NCBI GenBank assembly: GCA_964596125.1
Contig: CAZQRP010000030.1
Coordinates: forward strand, 1 to 36,857
Direction: 5' to 3'
Source of the DNA: CAZQRP01 sp964596125
Lineage (GTDB): Bacteria > Chloroflexota > Dehalococcoidia > GIF9 > UBA5629
Length of the DNA stretch: 36,857 nt
Below are positions 23,622-32,603 of the stretch, piece after piece. Made by a program: the position numbers and the translations under genes. Within the stretch, counting starts at the first letter, position 1. Each line of letters begins with the position of its first letter. Below the pieces are notes generated by a model that saw only the letters and a list, made by a program, of their open reading frames with translations, had not been told where the DNA came from and did no database searches.

Positions 23622-24518
23622 ATGGCAACAGACACCAGGAGAAGTGACGAGATTGCGAAGGCGTCCGGCAATGGCGGCGGGACGCCTGAACATCTTCTGA
23701 CCAGCCTCGAGCGAAAGACAGCGGGTACCGTAGTAGATATCGGTGGAGTCAGGGTGGGAGATGAAGAGCTGGTGGTGATGGCCGGACCGTGCACTGTTGA
23801 GAGTGCCGAGCAGATACTGCGCATTGCCCGCGAAATTAAGATAGCCGGGGCCACGGTGCTGCGCGGCGGCGCATTTAAGCCCAGGACATCTCCCTACGAT
23901 TTCCAGGGCCTGGGCAGGGTTGGACTTGAGTACCTGCAGGCTGCGTCCGGACAGACCGGCCTCAAGGTTATCACAGAGGTAATCAATCCGCATGACGTTG
24001 AGCTGGTAGCCAGGTACGCTCATTGCCTTCAGGTTGGTTCCCGAAATATGCAGAATTATCCCCTGCTGCGTGAAGTGGGGAGGTCAGCCAGGCCGGTGCT
24101 GCTCAAGCGCGGCCTGGCTGCTACCTATCGGGAGTTCCTGCTGGCGGCGGAATATATTATGGCAGAGGGCAACGAGCAGGTGATACTATGCGAGCGCGGT
24201 ATACGGGGCCTATCCAACGAGCTGCGCTTCACCCTGGACCTGAACGCAGTGCCGTACCTTCAGGAAAGGACTCATCTCCCGGTGATAGTTGATCCCAGCC
24301 ACGGTACCGGCAGTGCCAGTCTGGTGCCAGCCATGAGCAGGGCAGCGATAGCCTGTGGTGCCGATGGGATTATTGTGGAGACGCACTACTCGCCTGCGGA
24401 CTCGGTGAGCGATGCCAACCAGACGATATCGACTTCTGAACTGACGCATCTCATTATAGAGCTTGCAGCAGTGGGTGGAGCAGTTGGGCGGAAAATCCTG
24501 TTGCCGTCGGTGAATTGA
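23622..24518 (+). CDS. aroF: 3-deoxy-7-phosphoheptulonate (DAHP) synthase, type I beta
   Basis: Condenses phosphoenolpyruvate and erythrose 4-phosphate, the first step of the shikimate pathway. A 298-residue protein with MAGPCTVES (metal-ligand Cys57), LRGGAFKPRTSPYDFQGLG, QVGSRNMQNYPLLREVG, LLKRGLAATYREFLLAAEYI and VDPSHGTGSASLVPAMSRAAIACGADG, all diagnostic of the beta subgroup. Only 56 residues precede the Cys; the Thermotoga enzyme has about 100, including a ferredoxin-like feedback domain. That domain therefore seems to be missing, and no chorismate mutase domain is fused. Control may rest on the attenuator upstream. AAAGGA precedes the ATG. The gene converges with the radical SAM gene at the end of the trp operon. 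Confidence 0.95.
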   Translation: MATDTRRSDEIAKASGNGGGTPEHLLTSLERKTAGTVVDIGGVRVGDEELVVMAGPCTVESAEQILRIAREIKIAGATVLRGGAFKPRTSPYDFQGLGRVGLEYLQAASGQTGLKVITEVINPHDVELVARYAHCLQVGSRNMQNYPLLREVGRSARPVLLKRGLAATYREFLLAAEYIMAEGNEQVILCERGIRGLSNELRFTLDLNAVPYLQERTHLPVIVDPSHGTGSASLVPAMSRAAIACGADGIIVETHYSPADSVSDANQTISTSELTHLIIELAAVGGAVGRKILLPSVN

Positions 24519-24608
24519 TACCAGTCCTGGGAAGTCATTTGCTGCCAGTTACCTGTTTGACATGTCCCGGTGCCTGTCTCTCTTGTGGTAAAGGAATGCG
24601 GCTTTTCC

Positions 24609-26027
24609 TTAGCCGCCTCTAGCCCTGCTGATGATATCCCAGTAGGCGCCGCGAGCCCCTTCCTTGATGGTTCGGCACAGAGTTTCGTCGTCAGCGTAGT
24701 TATAGCTTCCCTCCTCCTCGGGCGAGGACAGCACCAGAAAGCGTGAGTCGCCGGCAACAAGTTCATTAATCAATGCCGAAACATCGCTGCCGAGCTGCGG
24801 AGATAAATAGAATACAGGATCGTATGACGTTTGGCCGGCCATCAGGGACTGTCCTGCCTTGACAGTGCCGTTGGCTATAGCCTGTGCCAGCGGTGTTTCA
24901 TGATATACTCTGACACCGGCTGCTATACCGGCCAGGGGAATATTGAGCTGCTTGACCTTCTCTATGGTCGTTGTAACCGTCTCTTCTGTCTCGCCGGGAC
25001 CGCCTATAAGCAGGTCAAATATGTAGTTGAGCCCCGCCTTTTTCAAAATCTGTACCAGTCGATGAATGTCGTCCGTGGAGAAACTCTTTTCGAGCCTGCG
25101 GAGCTGCTCATCGCAGAGGGAGTCGACACCGAAGTTTATACCGGCACAGCCGGCGCCCTTCATCAGTTCGGCCAGTTCGATATCGAAAGGTGCCGGTGAG
25201 CAGTAACAGTACCAATTCAGCTTATCCCCCAGACCGGCTTGGATTAAAGCGCTGCATACCTCTTTGGCATGTGCTATGGGCAGGTTAAACTCGCTGTCAC
25301 ATAGGTGGAACCATGATACATCCTGGGCAAGGAGGTCCCGAAACTCCAGTACCACCTGCATAGGCGGCCGCAGCCGAACAGTACGCCCCTTGGCAACAGG
25401 GTCAGCGCAGAATATGCATTTTTCAGCGCAGCCTCTCTTAGTCTCTATGCCAACCATTGCACCTTCCTGCTGGTACCGTTTGTTGTCTACAAGGCGGCGG
25501 CGGGATAGTGGCAGGTGTTGAAGGTCGACATCGGCCCGTGGATTACGGACAATGTCTCCGTTACGCCGGTAGACTAAATTCGGCAAATGAGAATAGTCGT
25601 TGCCGCCGGCAAGGCATGCGGCCAGGGCCTGTACCATTTCTTCGCTATCACCGGCAATACCGGCATCAGCCCGGGTCAATCGGAGAATCAGCTCGGGCAT
25701 TATGGAGAAGCCGACACCGCCGAGGAGGACGAACGCCCGGGTCTGCTGCCTGACTTCGTCGATAACCTCACTGATCCAGGGTAGAAATGATTTTCTGGTG
25801 ACATAGGAGCAATCATCCGTATTGCGTACCGTCAGTCCGATCGCGAGTGGTTCGCTTTCGTTCAGCTTTCTGGCCAGGGCTGCTTTCCAGTCCGTTTCAA
25901 AGGAAAGGTCCAGGACATGGACCGGCACCCCGGCAGTTACCAGGGCTTCACCGGTGTATTCCAGGCCTATGGGACTGACCGGTGGCCGGGCGGTATTGGT
26001 GTTGACCAGAAGGAAAGACCTTTTCAT
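24609..26027 (-). CDS. B12-binding-like radical SAM protein at the end of the trp operon
   Basis: A 472-residue protein. Residues 1 to about 150 form a cobalamin-binding-like Rossmann domain (SFLLVNTNTARPPVSPIGLEY; LLGGVGFSIMPE), without the DxHxxG motif. The radical SAM barrel starts at IETKRGCAEKCIFCADP (CxxxCxxC, near residue 197). Later motifs (GINFGVDS; GLNYIFDLLIGGPGET) are typical of the B12-binding subgroup of radical SAM enzymes, many of which are methyltransferases or cyclases. It begins 68 bases after the trpA stop with no terminator between, so it is probably cotranscribed with trp. The substrate is unknown; the location alone raises the idea of an indole or tryptophan derivative. 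Confidence 0.82.
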   Translation of the reverse strand: MKRSFLLVNTNTARPPVSPIGLEYTGEALVTAGVPVHVLDLSFETDWKAALARKLNESEPLAIGLTVRNTDDCSYVTRKSFLPWISEVIDEVRQQTRAFVLLGGVGFSIMPELILRLTRADAGIAGDSEEMVQALAACLAGGNDYSHLPNLVYRRNGDIVRNPRADVDLQHLPLSRRRLVDNKRYQQEGAMVGIETKRGCAEKCIFCADPVAKGRTVRLRPPMQVVLEFRDLLAQDVSWFHLCDSEFNLPIAHAKEVCSALIQAGLGDKLNWYCYCSPAPFDIELAELMKGAGCAGINFGVDSLCDEQLRRLEKSFSTDDIHRLVQILKKAGLNYIFDLLIGGPGETEETVTTTIEKVKQLNIPLAGIAAGVRVYHETPLAQAIANGTVKAGQSLMAGQTSYDPVFYLSPQLGSDVSALINELVAGDSRFLVLSSPEEEGSYNYADDETLCRTIKEGARGAYWDIISRARGG

Positions 26028-26095
26028 TACAGTCCTGTCATCTCACTTGAATGAAGTATATAGTGACTTCGGGTAGCTATGCCCTGGGCTATGGC

Positions 26096-26893
26096 TTAAT
26101 GCTGGCTGCTCCGGCTTGCCCTGTCAATGGCGTGTCTCAGACCCTTTATGAAATCGCCGACCGGGGTGAGGCTATCATCGGATTCCATAAGCTGAATTAT
26201 CCGGCTGCCCACAATAACCCCGTCTGCTATTCGTGCTACCTGTGTAGCCTGCTCGGGCGTAGATATACCGAACCCGACGCAAAGCGGCTGAGCAGCTATC
26301 TTCCTTACTCTGGTGACAAAGGTATCCAGTTCCAGGGGAAGACTATTTCTGGCGCCGGTAACGCCGGTTACCGAGACCAGGTATATAAACCCTCTGGACC
26401 TCTCGGCCACAAGTCTGATGCGTACTTCTGTGCTGGTCGGAGCCAGGAGATAAATGAGGTCGAGGTCTTGACGTTGGCTAATATCTTCCAGTTGTAAGCC
26501 CTCGTCCGGTGGCAGGTCGGGGATAATCAGGCCGTCGATTCCGGATGCGGTACAGGCCTTGCAGAATTTTTCCAGGCCGTAATGAAATACCGGGTTGAAG
26601 TAGGTCATGAACACCAGGGGTATATCGACTTTATGGCTCAAGTCCCTGGCTATCTCCAGGCAGAGTTCAGGTGTGACTCCATTCTCCAGGGCATGAAAGC
26701 TGGCGTTTTGTATAGTGACACCATCGGCCAGTGGATCGGAAAAAGGTATCCCCAGCTCAACGATATCGCAACCGCTACTGGCGAGAAGGGGGACCGCTTT
26801 CATGGTGGCCTCTATGCTTGGGTAACCCACGGTGATGTATGGTATAAGAGCTACGCGACCAGGCTGGTTGAACACAGAATGTATACGTGTCAT
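26096..26893 (-). CDS. trpA: Tryptophan synthase alpha chain
   Basis: Cleaves indole-3-glycerol phosphate to indole and glyceraldehyde 3-phosphate within the alpha2beta2 complex. A 265-residue TIM barrel with CDIVELGIPFSDPLADG (catalytic Glu and Asp), IDGLIIPDLPPDE, YLVSVTGVTGAR and the phosphate-binding VGFGISTPEQ and DGVIVGSRII. The ATG overlaps the trpB stop by four bases (ATGA), which means translational coupling of the two subunits. Confidence 0.97.
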   Translation of the reverse strand: MTRIHSVFNQPGRVALIPYITVGYPSIEATMKAVPLLASSGCDIVELGIPFSDPLADGVTIQNASFHALENGVTPELCLEIARDLSHKVDIPLVFMTYFNPVFHYGLEKFCKACTASGIDGLIIPDLPPDEGLQLEDISQRQDLDLIYLLAPTSTEVRIRLVAERSRGFIYLVSVTGVTGARNSLPLELDTFVTRVRKIAAQPLCVGFGISTPEQATQVARIADGVIVGSRIIQLMESDDSLTPVGDFIKGLRHAIDRASRSSQH

Positions 26894-28077
26894 TGCTGCA
26901 GCCCCAGTGCTTCAACCACGATGCCCATATCTTTATCTCCCCGCCCGGAAAGGTTGACGACTATGATTTGCTCTTTTTTTAACGTACCAGCCATCTTGGC
27001 TGCATAGGAGACAGCATGGGCCGGTTCCAGGGCGGGAGTAATGCCCTCGGTACGGCAGAGCAGTTGGAAGGCTTCAAGGGCCTCTTCGTCGTTTACTGCC
27101 ACGTAAGCGGCGTGCCCGCTGTCCTTGAGATAGCTGTGCTCAGGGCCGACACCCGGGTAGTCCAGACCGGCAGAGATGCTGTGCGTTTCCCTGACCTGTC
27201 CGTCACCGTCCTGGAGAACGTAGGACTTTGCTCCATGCAGTACTCCTACCTGACCTGCAACGAGTGAGGCAGCATGTTCCCCCGTCTCCAGTCCCCTCCC
27301 GGCCGCCTCCACGCCGATAAGCCGGACGTTTGTGTCATCGAGGAAGGGATAGAATATGCCCATGGCGTTACTGCCGCCGCCGACGCAGGCGATTATATAG
27401 TCGGGCAGGCGGTCACATTTTTCCAGAATCTGCTCTCTGGTTTCCCTGCCGATTACCGACTGAAAATCACGTACAATCACAGGGTAGGGATAGGGACCTA
27501 CCACCGAGCCTATCAGGTAATAACTGCTGCTGACATTGGTTACCCAGTCTCTTATCGCCTCGTTGATAGCATCTTTAAGCGTTTGGCTGCCACTGGAAAC
27601 AGGTCTTACCTCGGCGCCCATTAGTCTCATGCGCAAGACATTGTGTGACTGGCGGCGTACATCCTCCTCGCCCATGTAGACGATACATTCCAGCCCGAGC
27701 ATGGCACAGACAGCGGCAGTAGCCACACCATGCTGCCCGGCTCCTGTCTCGGCAAGGATTCTGTGTTTTCCCATTCTCTGTGCCAGAATACCCTGCCCCA
27801 GGGCATTGTTAATTTTATGGGCTCCGGTGTGAGCCAGGTCCTCTCTCTTTAGATAAATCTGAGCGCCGCCGCTGTGCCTGCTTAACGTTTCTGCCAGGTA
27901 CAGCGGCGTTGGCCTTCCTGAATAGTCACGAGACAGTGATTCGAACCTGCTCCAGAAGGAAGCATCCGCTTTGACCTCTTCATAGGCTGCTTCCAACTGG
28001 TCCAGTGCCGGTACCAGTGTCTCGGGGACAAAACGTCCTCCGTAATGCCCGAAATATCCTTTACTGTCAGGCAGCAA
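26890..28077 (-). CDS. trpB: Tryptophan synthase beta chain
   Basis: Pyridoxal-phosphate enzyme that joins indole and serine to make tryptophan. A 395-residue TrpB1-type protein: GYFGHYGGRFVPETL, the Schiff-base Lys in AHKINNALGQ, GAGQHGVATA, the phosphate-binding GGGSNAMG and the C-terminal SGRGDKD. The start codon is TTG at 28077, chosen because AGGAGG lies 7 bases upstream and the family N-terminus begins here. It follows trpF after 38 bases. Confidence 0.97.
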   Translation of the reverse strand: MLPDSKGYFGHYGGRFVPETLVPALDQLEAAYEEVKADASFWSRFESLSRDYSGRPTPLYLAETLSRHSGGAQIYLKREDLAHTGAHKINNALGQGILAQRMGKHRILAETGAGQHGVATAAVCAMLGLECIVYMGEEDVRRQSHNVLRMRLMGAEVRPVSSGSQTLKDAINEAIRDWVTNVSSSYYLIGSVVGPYPYPVIVRDFQSVIGRETREQILEKCDRLPDYIIACVGGGSNAMGIFYPFLDDTNVRLIGVEAAGRGLETGEHAASLVAGQVGVLHGAKSYVLQDGDGQVRETHSISAGLDYPGVGPEHSYLKDSGHAAYVAVNDEEALEAFQLLCRTEGITPALEPAHAVSYAAKMAGTLKKEQIIVVNLSGRGDKDMGIVVEALGLQQ

Positions 28078-28115
28078 TGAATAACCTCCTTTGGCCGAAA
28101 TCCGACACGTTTATC

Positions 28116-28784
28116 TTACCCGGACTGATGTGCATGGGTCTCAACTTTCTTTACCGTCTCTATAAAAGACGTGATTTTGGCAGCATCTTTTTTACCTTTC
28201 GTCTCTACACCGCTGGAGACATCAACTCCCCATGGATGAACTTTGCTGACCAACCGCATGACATTGGCCGGATTCAGCCCTCCGGCGATAATCACCGGGA
28301 ACTTGGCCACTACCTCCCGTGCTAGTGTCCAGTCAAATGTTTGACCTGTCCCTCCGTAGGTATCTCCTCTTTTTGAATCGAGGAGGCAGACAAGTTTCTG
28401 GTAGAGCAACAGTTGGTACCCCATGGATATCTCTGTGGTGATATCGCTTGTCGCCCCGGTGGTTGACACATGTATGGCTTTGATAATTGGTCGCTCAATC
28501 TGTTTACAGTATTGCCAGGTTTCGTCCCCACTGAGCTGTACCCAGTCGAGTCGGCAGTGGTCCGCAATACGGTTCACCTCATCGGCTGTCGAATTGACGA
28601 AGACGCCGACCACGGACAGGCTGGGTCTTACACCACGGGCTGCTTCGGCGAGCTGAGACGCTTTTTCGACTGGTACCTGGCGCCTGCTGGGAGCGAAGAC
28701 CAGCCCTATAAAGTCTGCTCCAGCCCTGGCTGCCGCCTCGATATGCCGTACCTCGGTAAGCCCGCAAATCTTGACCCTGGTCAC
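28116..28784 (-). CDS. trpF: Phosphoribosylanthranilate isomerase
   Basis: Isomerises phosphoribosylanthranilate to CdRP, the third step of the tryptophan branch. A 222-residue barrel with VKICGLT (general base Cys), GADFIGLVFAPSRRQV, VGVFVN and IIAGGLNPANV-GVDVSSGVETKGKKD. The start is GTG and overlaps the trpC stop (GTGA); AAGGAG lies just upstream. Confidence 0.96.
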   Translation of the reverse strand: MTRVKICGLTEVRHIEAAARAGADFIGLVFAPSRRQVPVEKASQLAEAARGVRPSLSVVGVFVNSTADEVNRIADHCRLDWVQLSGDETWQYCKQIERPIIKAIHVSTTGATSDITTEISMGYQLLLYQKLVCLLDSKRGDTYGGTGQTFDWTLAREVVAKFPVIIAGGLNPANVMRLVSKVHPWGVDVSSGVETKGKKDAAKITSFIETVKKVETHAHQSG

Positions 28785-29557
28785 AATAGCTCCTTAAGCC
28801 TGTCAGCAATATCAGGTGCTGTCATCAGGGCCTCACCGATGAGAACTGCGTCAATACCTAACTGCTGTAACTTTTCTATATCGCTGTGTTCTTTAATACC
28901 ACTTTCGCTGACCACTATGCGGTCTGGCGGGATAAGCGGCCGAAGTCGCTCGGTAGTTGTTACATCCACGTTAAAGCTGGTGAGATCGCGGTTATTGATG
29001 CCGATAATTTTGGCCTCACTCCTCAGGGCGATTTCCACCTCGACCTCATTATGTACTTCGACCAGACAGGTCATGTTCAGCTCGTGGCTTATCACTAGAA
29101 GGTCATGCAGTATCTCCGGTGTTAAGATGGCCACGATAAGCAGCAGGCTGTCAGCACCGTAGGCGCGGGACTCGTAAATCTGGTAGGGATCAGTAAGGAA
29201 GTCCTTTCTAAGTAAGGGGGGTCTCTGTTCCCCCAGTGTATTTCTAATGTCACTCAGGTGGTCGAGGCTGCCCTGGAAGTACTTAGCTTCGGTGAGCACT
29301 GAGATAGCTGAGGCACCGTTATAAGCATACGTTTTAGCTATCTCCACCGGGCTAAAGTAAGGCCTGATAACGCCTCTGGATGGCGATGCTTTCTTGACCT
29401 CGGCAATAAGCTGAATCCCATCACCCCGCAGTGCTGATGCAAAGTCAAGCGGCGGTGGCTGCTCCAGTGCTATTTGTTTGAGCTCTGCCGTGGGGAGGCT
29501 GCCCTTTTTGTGTTTGAGTTCCTCCAGCTTATGTGACACTATCTCGTCTAGAATCAT
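28781..29557 (-). CDS. trpC: Indole-3-glycerol phosphate synthase
   Basis: Ring closure of CdRP to indole-3-glycerol phosphate. A 258-residue barrel with IAEVKKASPSRGVIR (catalytic Lys), ISVLTEAKYFQGS, LLRKDFLTDPYQ, IIGINNRDLTSFNVD and VSESGIK. The ATG overlaps the trpD stop by one base (TAATG). Confidence 0.97.
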   Translation of the reverse strand: MILDEIVSHKLEELKHKKGSLPTAELKQIALEQPPPLDFASALRGDGIQLIAEVKKASPSRGVIRPYFSPVEIAKTYAYNGASAISVLTEAKYFQGSLDHLSDIRNTLGEQRPPLLRKDFLTDPYQIYESRAYGADSLLLIVAILTPEILHDLLVISHELNMTCLVEVHNEVEVEIALRSEAKIIGINNRDLTSFNVDVTTTERLRPLIPPDRIVVSESGIKEHSDIEKLQQLGIDAVLIGEALMTAPDIADRLKELL

Positions 29558-30576
29558 TACCCCTGGCTCACCTTCTGGCTAAACTCGACCAACTGGTCCA
29601 GTTTGGAAATGGCACGGCCGCTGTCTAATACCTCTTTAGCTAATTCTACTCCCTTTTGTAGTGTTTCTACCATGTCCCCGGCCAGCAGCGCAGCGGCTGC
29701 GTTCATTACTACTACATCTCGCTGTGGCCCCCGGCTGCCAGTAAAGATCCCGCGCAGCAGGTCGGCATTTTCTTGACTGGTACCTCCCTTCAAGCTGTCT
29801 GTGCTGGCTCTGGATATACCGAAGTCCTCGGGGCTGATTTCGTAGCTTTCCATACGATTGCCCTTGAGTTCACACACAAGGGTCTTCCCGGAAACGGTGA
29901 TTTCATCCAGGCCGTCCTCCCCGTGTACTACCAGGGTATGAAGACAACCCAGGCCCTGAAGTACTAATGACATATCCTTTACCAGCGATTCATTGGCTAC
30001 TCCCAGTACCTGTGCTTTAGCGCCGGCCGGATTGGTGAGCGGGCCGAGGATGTTAAAGACGGTGCGGATTCCGATTTCGCGCCGGGTAGCTGCGGCATAT
30101 TTCATTGCCGGGTGGAAGGTCGGAGCGAACATAAAACCCATACCTGTTTCCTGGAGGCATTGCCGGACTTGCTCGGCATTGAGGTCGATCTTGACACCAC
30201 AAGCCTCCAGCACGTCAGCGCTGCCGCACTGGCTGCTCATGGCACGGTTGCCATGCTTGGCTACCTTGAGCCCGGCTGCGGCGGCTACGAAGGCTGCAGC
30301 CGTGGATATGTTAAACGTACCAGAACCATCACCACCAGTCCCGACGACATCTACCACTGGCCCGTCGGCGTTCACGGGAATGGCTTTAGCACGCATGGTC
30401 CTGGCAAAGCCGATAATTTCATCTACCGTTTCTCCCTTGAGTCTCAACGCGGTGAGGAATGAGCCGAGTTGGGCTGGAGTGGCATCACCGCTCATGATTT
30501 CCTCCATGACAGCCGCCGCCAGTTCGCTGGAAAGCGACTGCCCCGATATCAATAAAGAAATAGCATCTTTAATCAT
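29557..30576 (-). CDS. trpD: Anthranilate phosphoribosyltransferase
   Basis: Transfers phosphoribose from PRPP to anthranilate. A 339-residue protein with the PRPP-binding VVGTGGDGSGTFNIST, KHGNRAMSSQCGSADVLEACGV, MFAPTFHPAMKYAA, RTVFNILGPLTNPA and VVHGEDGLDEI. It is a separate protein, not fused to TrpG as in enterics. It overlaps the end of trpG by eight bases. Confidence 0.97.
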   Translation of the reverse strand: MIKDAISLLISGQSLSSELAAAVMEEIMSGDATPAQLGSFLTALRLKGETVDEIIGFARTMRAKAIPVNADGPVVDVVGTGGDGSGTFNISTAAAFVAAAAGLKVAKHGNRAMSSQCGSADVLEACGVKIDLNAEQVRQCLQETGMGFMFAPTFHPAMKYAAATRREIGIRTVFNILGPLTNPAGAKAQVLGVANESLVKDMSLVLQGLGCLHTLVVHGEDGLDEITVSGKTLVCELKGNRMESYEISPEDFGISRASTDSLKGGTSQENADLLRGIFTGSRGPQRDVVVMNAAAALLAGDMVETLQKGVELAKEVLDSGRAISKLDQLVEFSQKVSQG

Positions 30577-31150
30577 GGTCTTTTCTTCCTCCAGTTAAAA
30601 AATTTCTTAACACGTCCTTACCTACCTGGGTCATGAATGACTCGGGATGGAATTGTACTCCCTCTACCGGGTACTGACGATGACGCAGTCCCATAATTGT
30701 GCCGTCCGCTGTCCAGGCAGTCACTTGAAGACAGTCTGGAAGTCCATCGCGTTGAACTACCAGTGAGTGGTAGCGAATGGCGGGAAAGGGATTCGGTAGC
30801 CCGGCAAATACTCCCCGACTGTCATGATATATGGGAGAGGACTTGCCATGCATAATCTCCCTGGCTTGCCCGAAGGATCCACCGTAGCTGTAACCGATAC
30901 ACTGATGCCCCAGGCAGACGCCCAGTACGGGTAACCTGGAGCCGAAATGCTGTATGACCTGATTGGAGATTCCAGCCCGCAGCGGAGTGGACGGACCGGG
31001 GGAAATGACTATTGTCTGTGGATTCATTAACTCAATTGCTTCAAGGGTAGTCTTATCGTTGCGTACTACCACCACTGTTTCGCCCAGCTCACTCAAGTAC
31101 TGAAAGAGGTTATAGGTGAAGCTATCATAGTTATCGATCAATAACAGCAT
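30569..31150 (-). CDS. trpG: Anthranilate synthase component II (glutamine amidotransferase)
   Basis: Supplies ammonia from glutamine to TrpE. A 193-residue class I amidotransferase: LLIDNYDSFTYNL, VISPGPSTP, the nucleophile Cys in LGVCLGHQCI, and the catalytic His/Glu in GVQFHPESF. The gene overlaps the 3' end of trpE by 20 bases. In bacteria with one such subunit it may also serve p-aminobenzoate synthesis; no pab gene is in the window. Confidence 0.96.
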   Translation of the reverse strand: MLLLIDNYDSFTYNLFQYLSELGETVVVVRNDKTTLEAIELMNPQTIVISPGPSTPLRAGISNQVIQHFGSRLPVLGVCLGHQCIGYSYGGSFGQAREIMHGKSSPIYHDSRGVFAGLPNPFPAIRYHSLVVQRDGLPDCLQVTAWTADGTIMGLRHRQYPVEGVQFHPESFMTQVGKDVLRNFLTGGRKDHD

Positions 31151-32603
31151 GGCTGACTCCGTTTATCCTGTCTATGCTTTCTGCCTGGTTAATGGCTTTA
31201 AGCTGCGCCAGCGCCTTATTCATGGTTTCCTCGTACTCGCGTTCCGGTACACTGTCGTAAACAATCCCACATCCTGATTGCACATAGACGATGCCTTTCT
31301 TTTTTACCATAGTCCTTATGGCTATGGCCATATCCATGTTGCCAGTGAATGAGAAGTAGCCCGCTGCTCCGGCATATGGTCCTCGTTTATCAGGTTCAAG
31401 TTCAGCAATTATTTCCATTGCCCTGATCTTCGGAGCGCCGGAAACAGTACCGGCAGGAAAGCAGGCCTTCAGTGCATCGAATGAGGTCAGACCATGCCGC
31501 AGCTTACCCTGAACGTGAGTGACCAGGTGCATTACATGAGAGTAACGCTCTACGTCCATTAATTCGCTCACTTCTACAGTGCCAGGCTCGCTCACGCGCC
31601 CGATGTCATTGCGCCCCAGGTCCACCAGCATAATATGCTCAGCGCGCTCCTTTTCATCATTGCGGAGCTCATTCTCAAGGGCGGCATCCTCTTCTGGATT
31701 TTTCCCTCTTGGTCTGGTGCCGGCAAGTGGACGAGTCATTACTGTACCGTCTTCCACTCTCACCAATATCTCAGGGGAGGCCCCGATAATGCAAAAGTCA
31801 TTTAAATCGAGAAAGAACATATATGGAGACGGATTTATAGTGCGCAGCGCTCTATAGATTTCAAATGGATCGGCGTTGGTTGGTTGAGCCAGGCGCTGGG
31901 ACAGCACAACCTGAATGGCTTCGCCAGATGTGATATATTGCTTTATCTTGTCTACACTAGCTTCAAATCCCTCTCTGGAAAAGTTTGAGGAAAGGGCGCT
32001 GTTTTTGGTGGAAGCGCCGGTCTTTGTATGCTGGTCCGGTGTGAGCGGTTGGCTCAACCTTTCCACGAGGTTATCGATCCTGTCCAACGCCTGCTGATAG
32101 GCTTTCTCTATGTCTCCGTCGAGATGAACATAGCTTAAGACCTTAATTTTGTGTGTAACGTGGTCAAAGACAAGCATGGTATCAATAAACATAAACAGTG
32201 ATTCGGGCAAGCCCAGGGGATCACTGACCGGAGAAGGCAGCTCTTCGAAGCGGGTAATTACTTCGTAGCCAAGATAACCGACAGCGCCGCCACAAAATCT
32301 GGGGAGGTCACCGACCGGCACTACTTTATATTTATTGAGTTCTTCGGCAATGAGAGGGAGAGGATTGGTGTTGTCTTCACTGCTGATAGCTACTACCCGG
32401 TATGGTTCCACACCGATAAAGCTATAGCGTGCCAGTCTCTGCCCACCTTCGACACTTTCCAGGAGGAAAGCATAGCCGCCCCGGTTAACTTTTAGGAAGG
32501 CGGACACGGGTGTCTCTAAGTCGGCAACGATTTCACGGTAAACAGGTATGAGGTTGCCGTCCTCTCTGTGTTTTTCCACCTCTTCTATTGTGGGATAATA
32601 CAT
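31131..32603 (-). CDS. trpE: Anthranilate synthase component I
   Basis: Converts chorismate to anthranilate, the first committed step of tryptophan synthesis. A 490-residue protein with the tryptophan feedback motif LLES (residues 47-50), IGASPEILVRVEDGTVMTRPLAGTRPRG, LVDLGRNDIGRV, FPAGTVSGAPKIRAMEII and QSGCGIVYDS. It should therefore be feedback-inhibited by tryptophan. ATG 32603 is set by AGGAGGT six bases upstream; a longer frame from TTG 32627 would start inside the leader terminator region. First gene of trpEGDCFBA. Confidence 0.97.
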   Translation of the reverse strand: MYYPTIEEVEKHREDGNLIPVYREIVADLETPVSAFLKVNRGGYAFLLESVEGGQRLARYSFIGVEPYRVVAISSEDNTNPLPLIAEELNKYKVVPVGDLPRFCGGAVGYLGYEVITRFEELPSPVSDPLGLPESLFMFIDTMLVFDHVTHKIKVLSYVHLDGDIEKAYQQALDRIDNLVERLSQPLTPDQHTKTGASTKNSALSSNFSREGFEASVDKIKQYITSGEAIQVVLSQRLAQPTNADPFEIYRALRTINPSPYMFFLDLNDFCIIGASPEILVRVEDGTVMTRPLAGTRPRGKNPEEDAALENELRNDEKERAEHIMLVDLGRNDIGRVSEPGTVEVSELMDVERYSHVMHLVTHVQGKLRHGLTSFDALKACFPAGTVSGAPKIRAMEIIAELEPDKRGPYAGAAGYFSFTGNMDMAIAIRTMVKKKGIVYVQSGCGIVYDSVPEREYEETMNKALAQLKAINQAESIDRINGVSHAVIDR

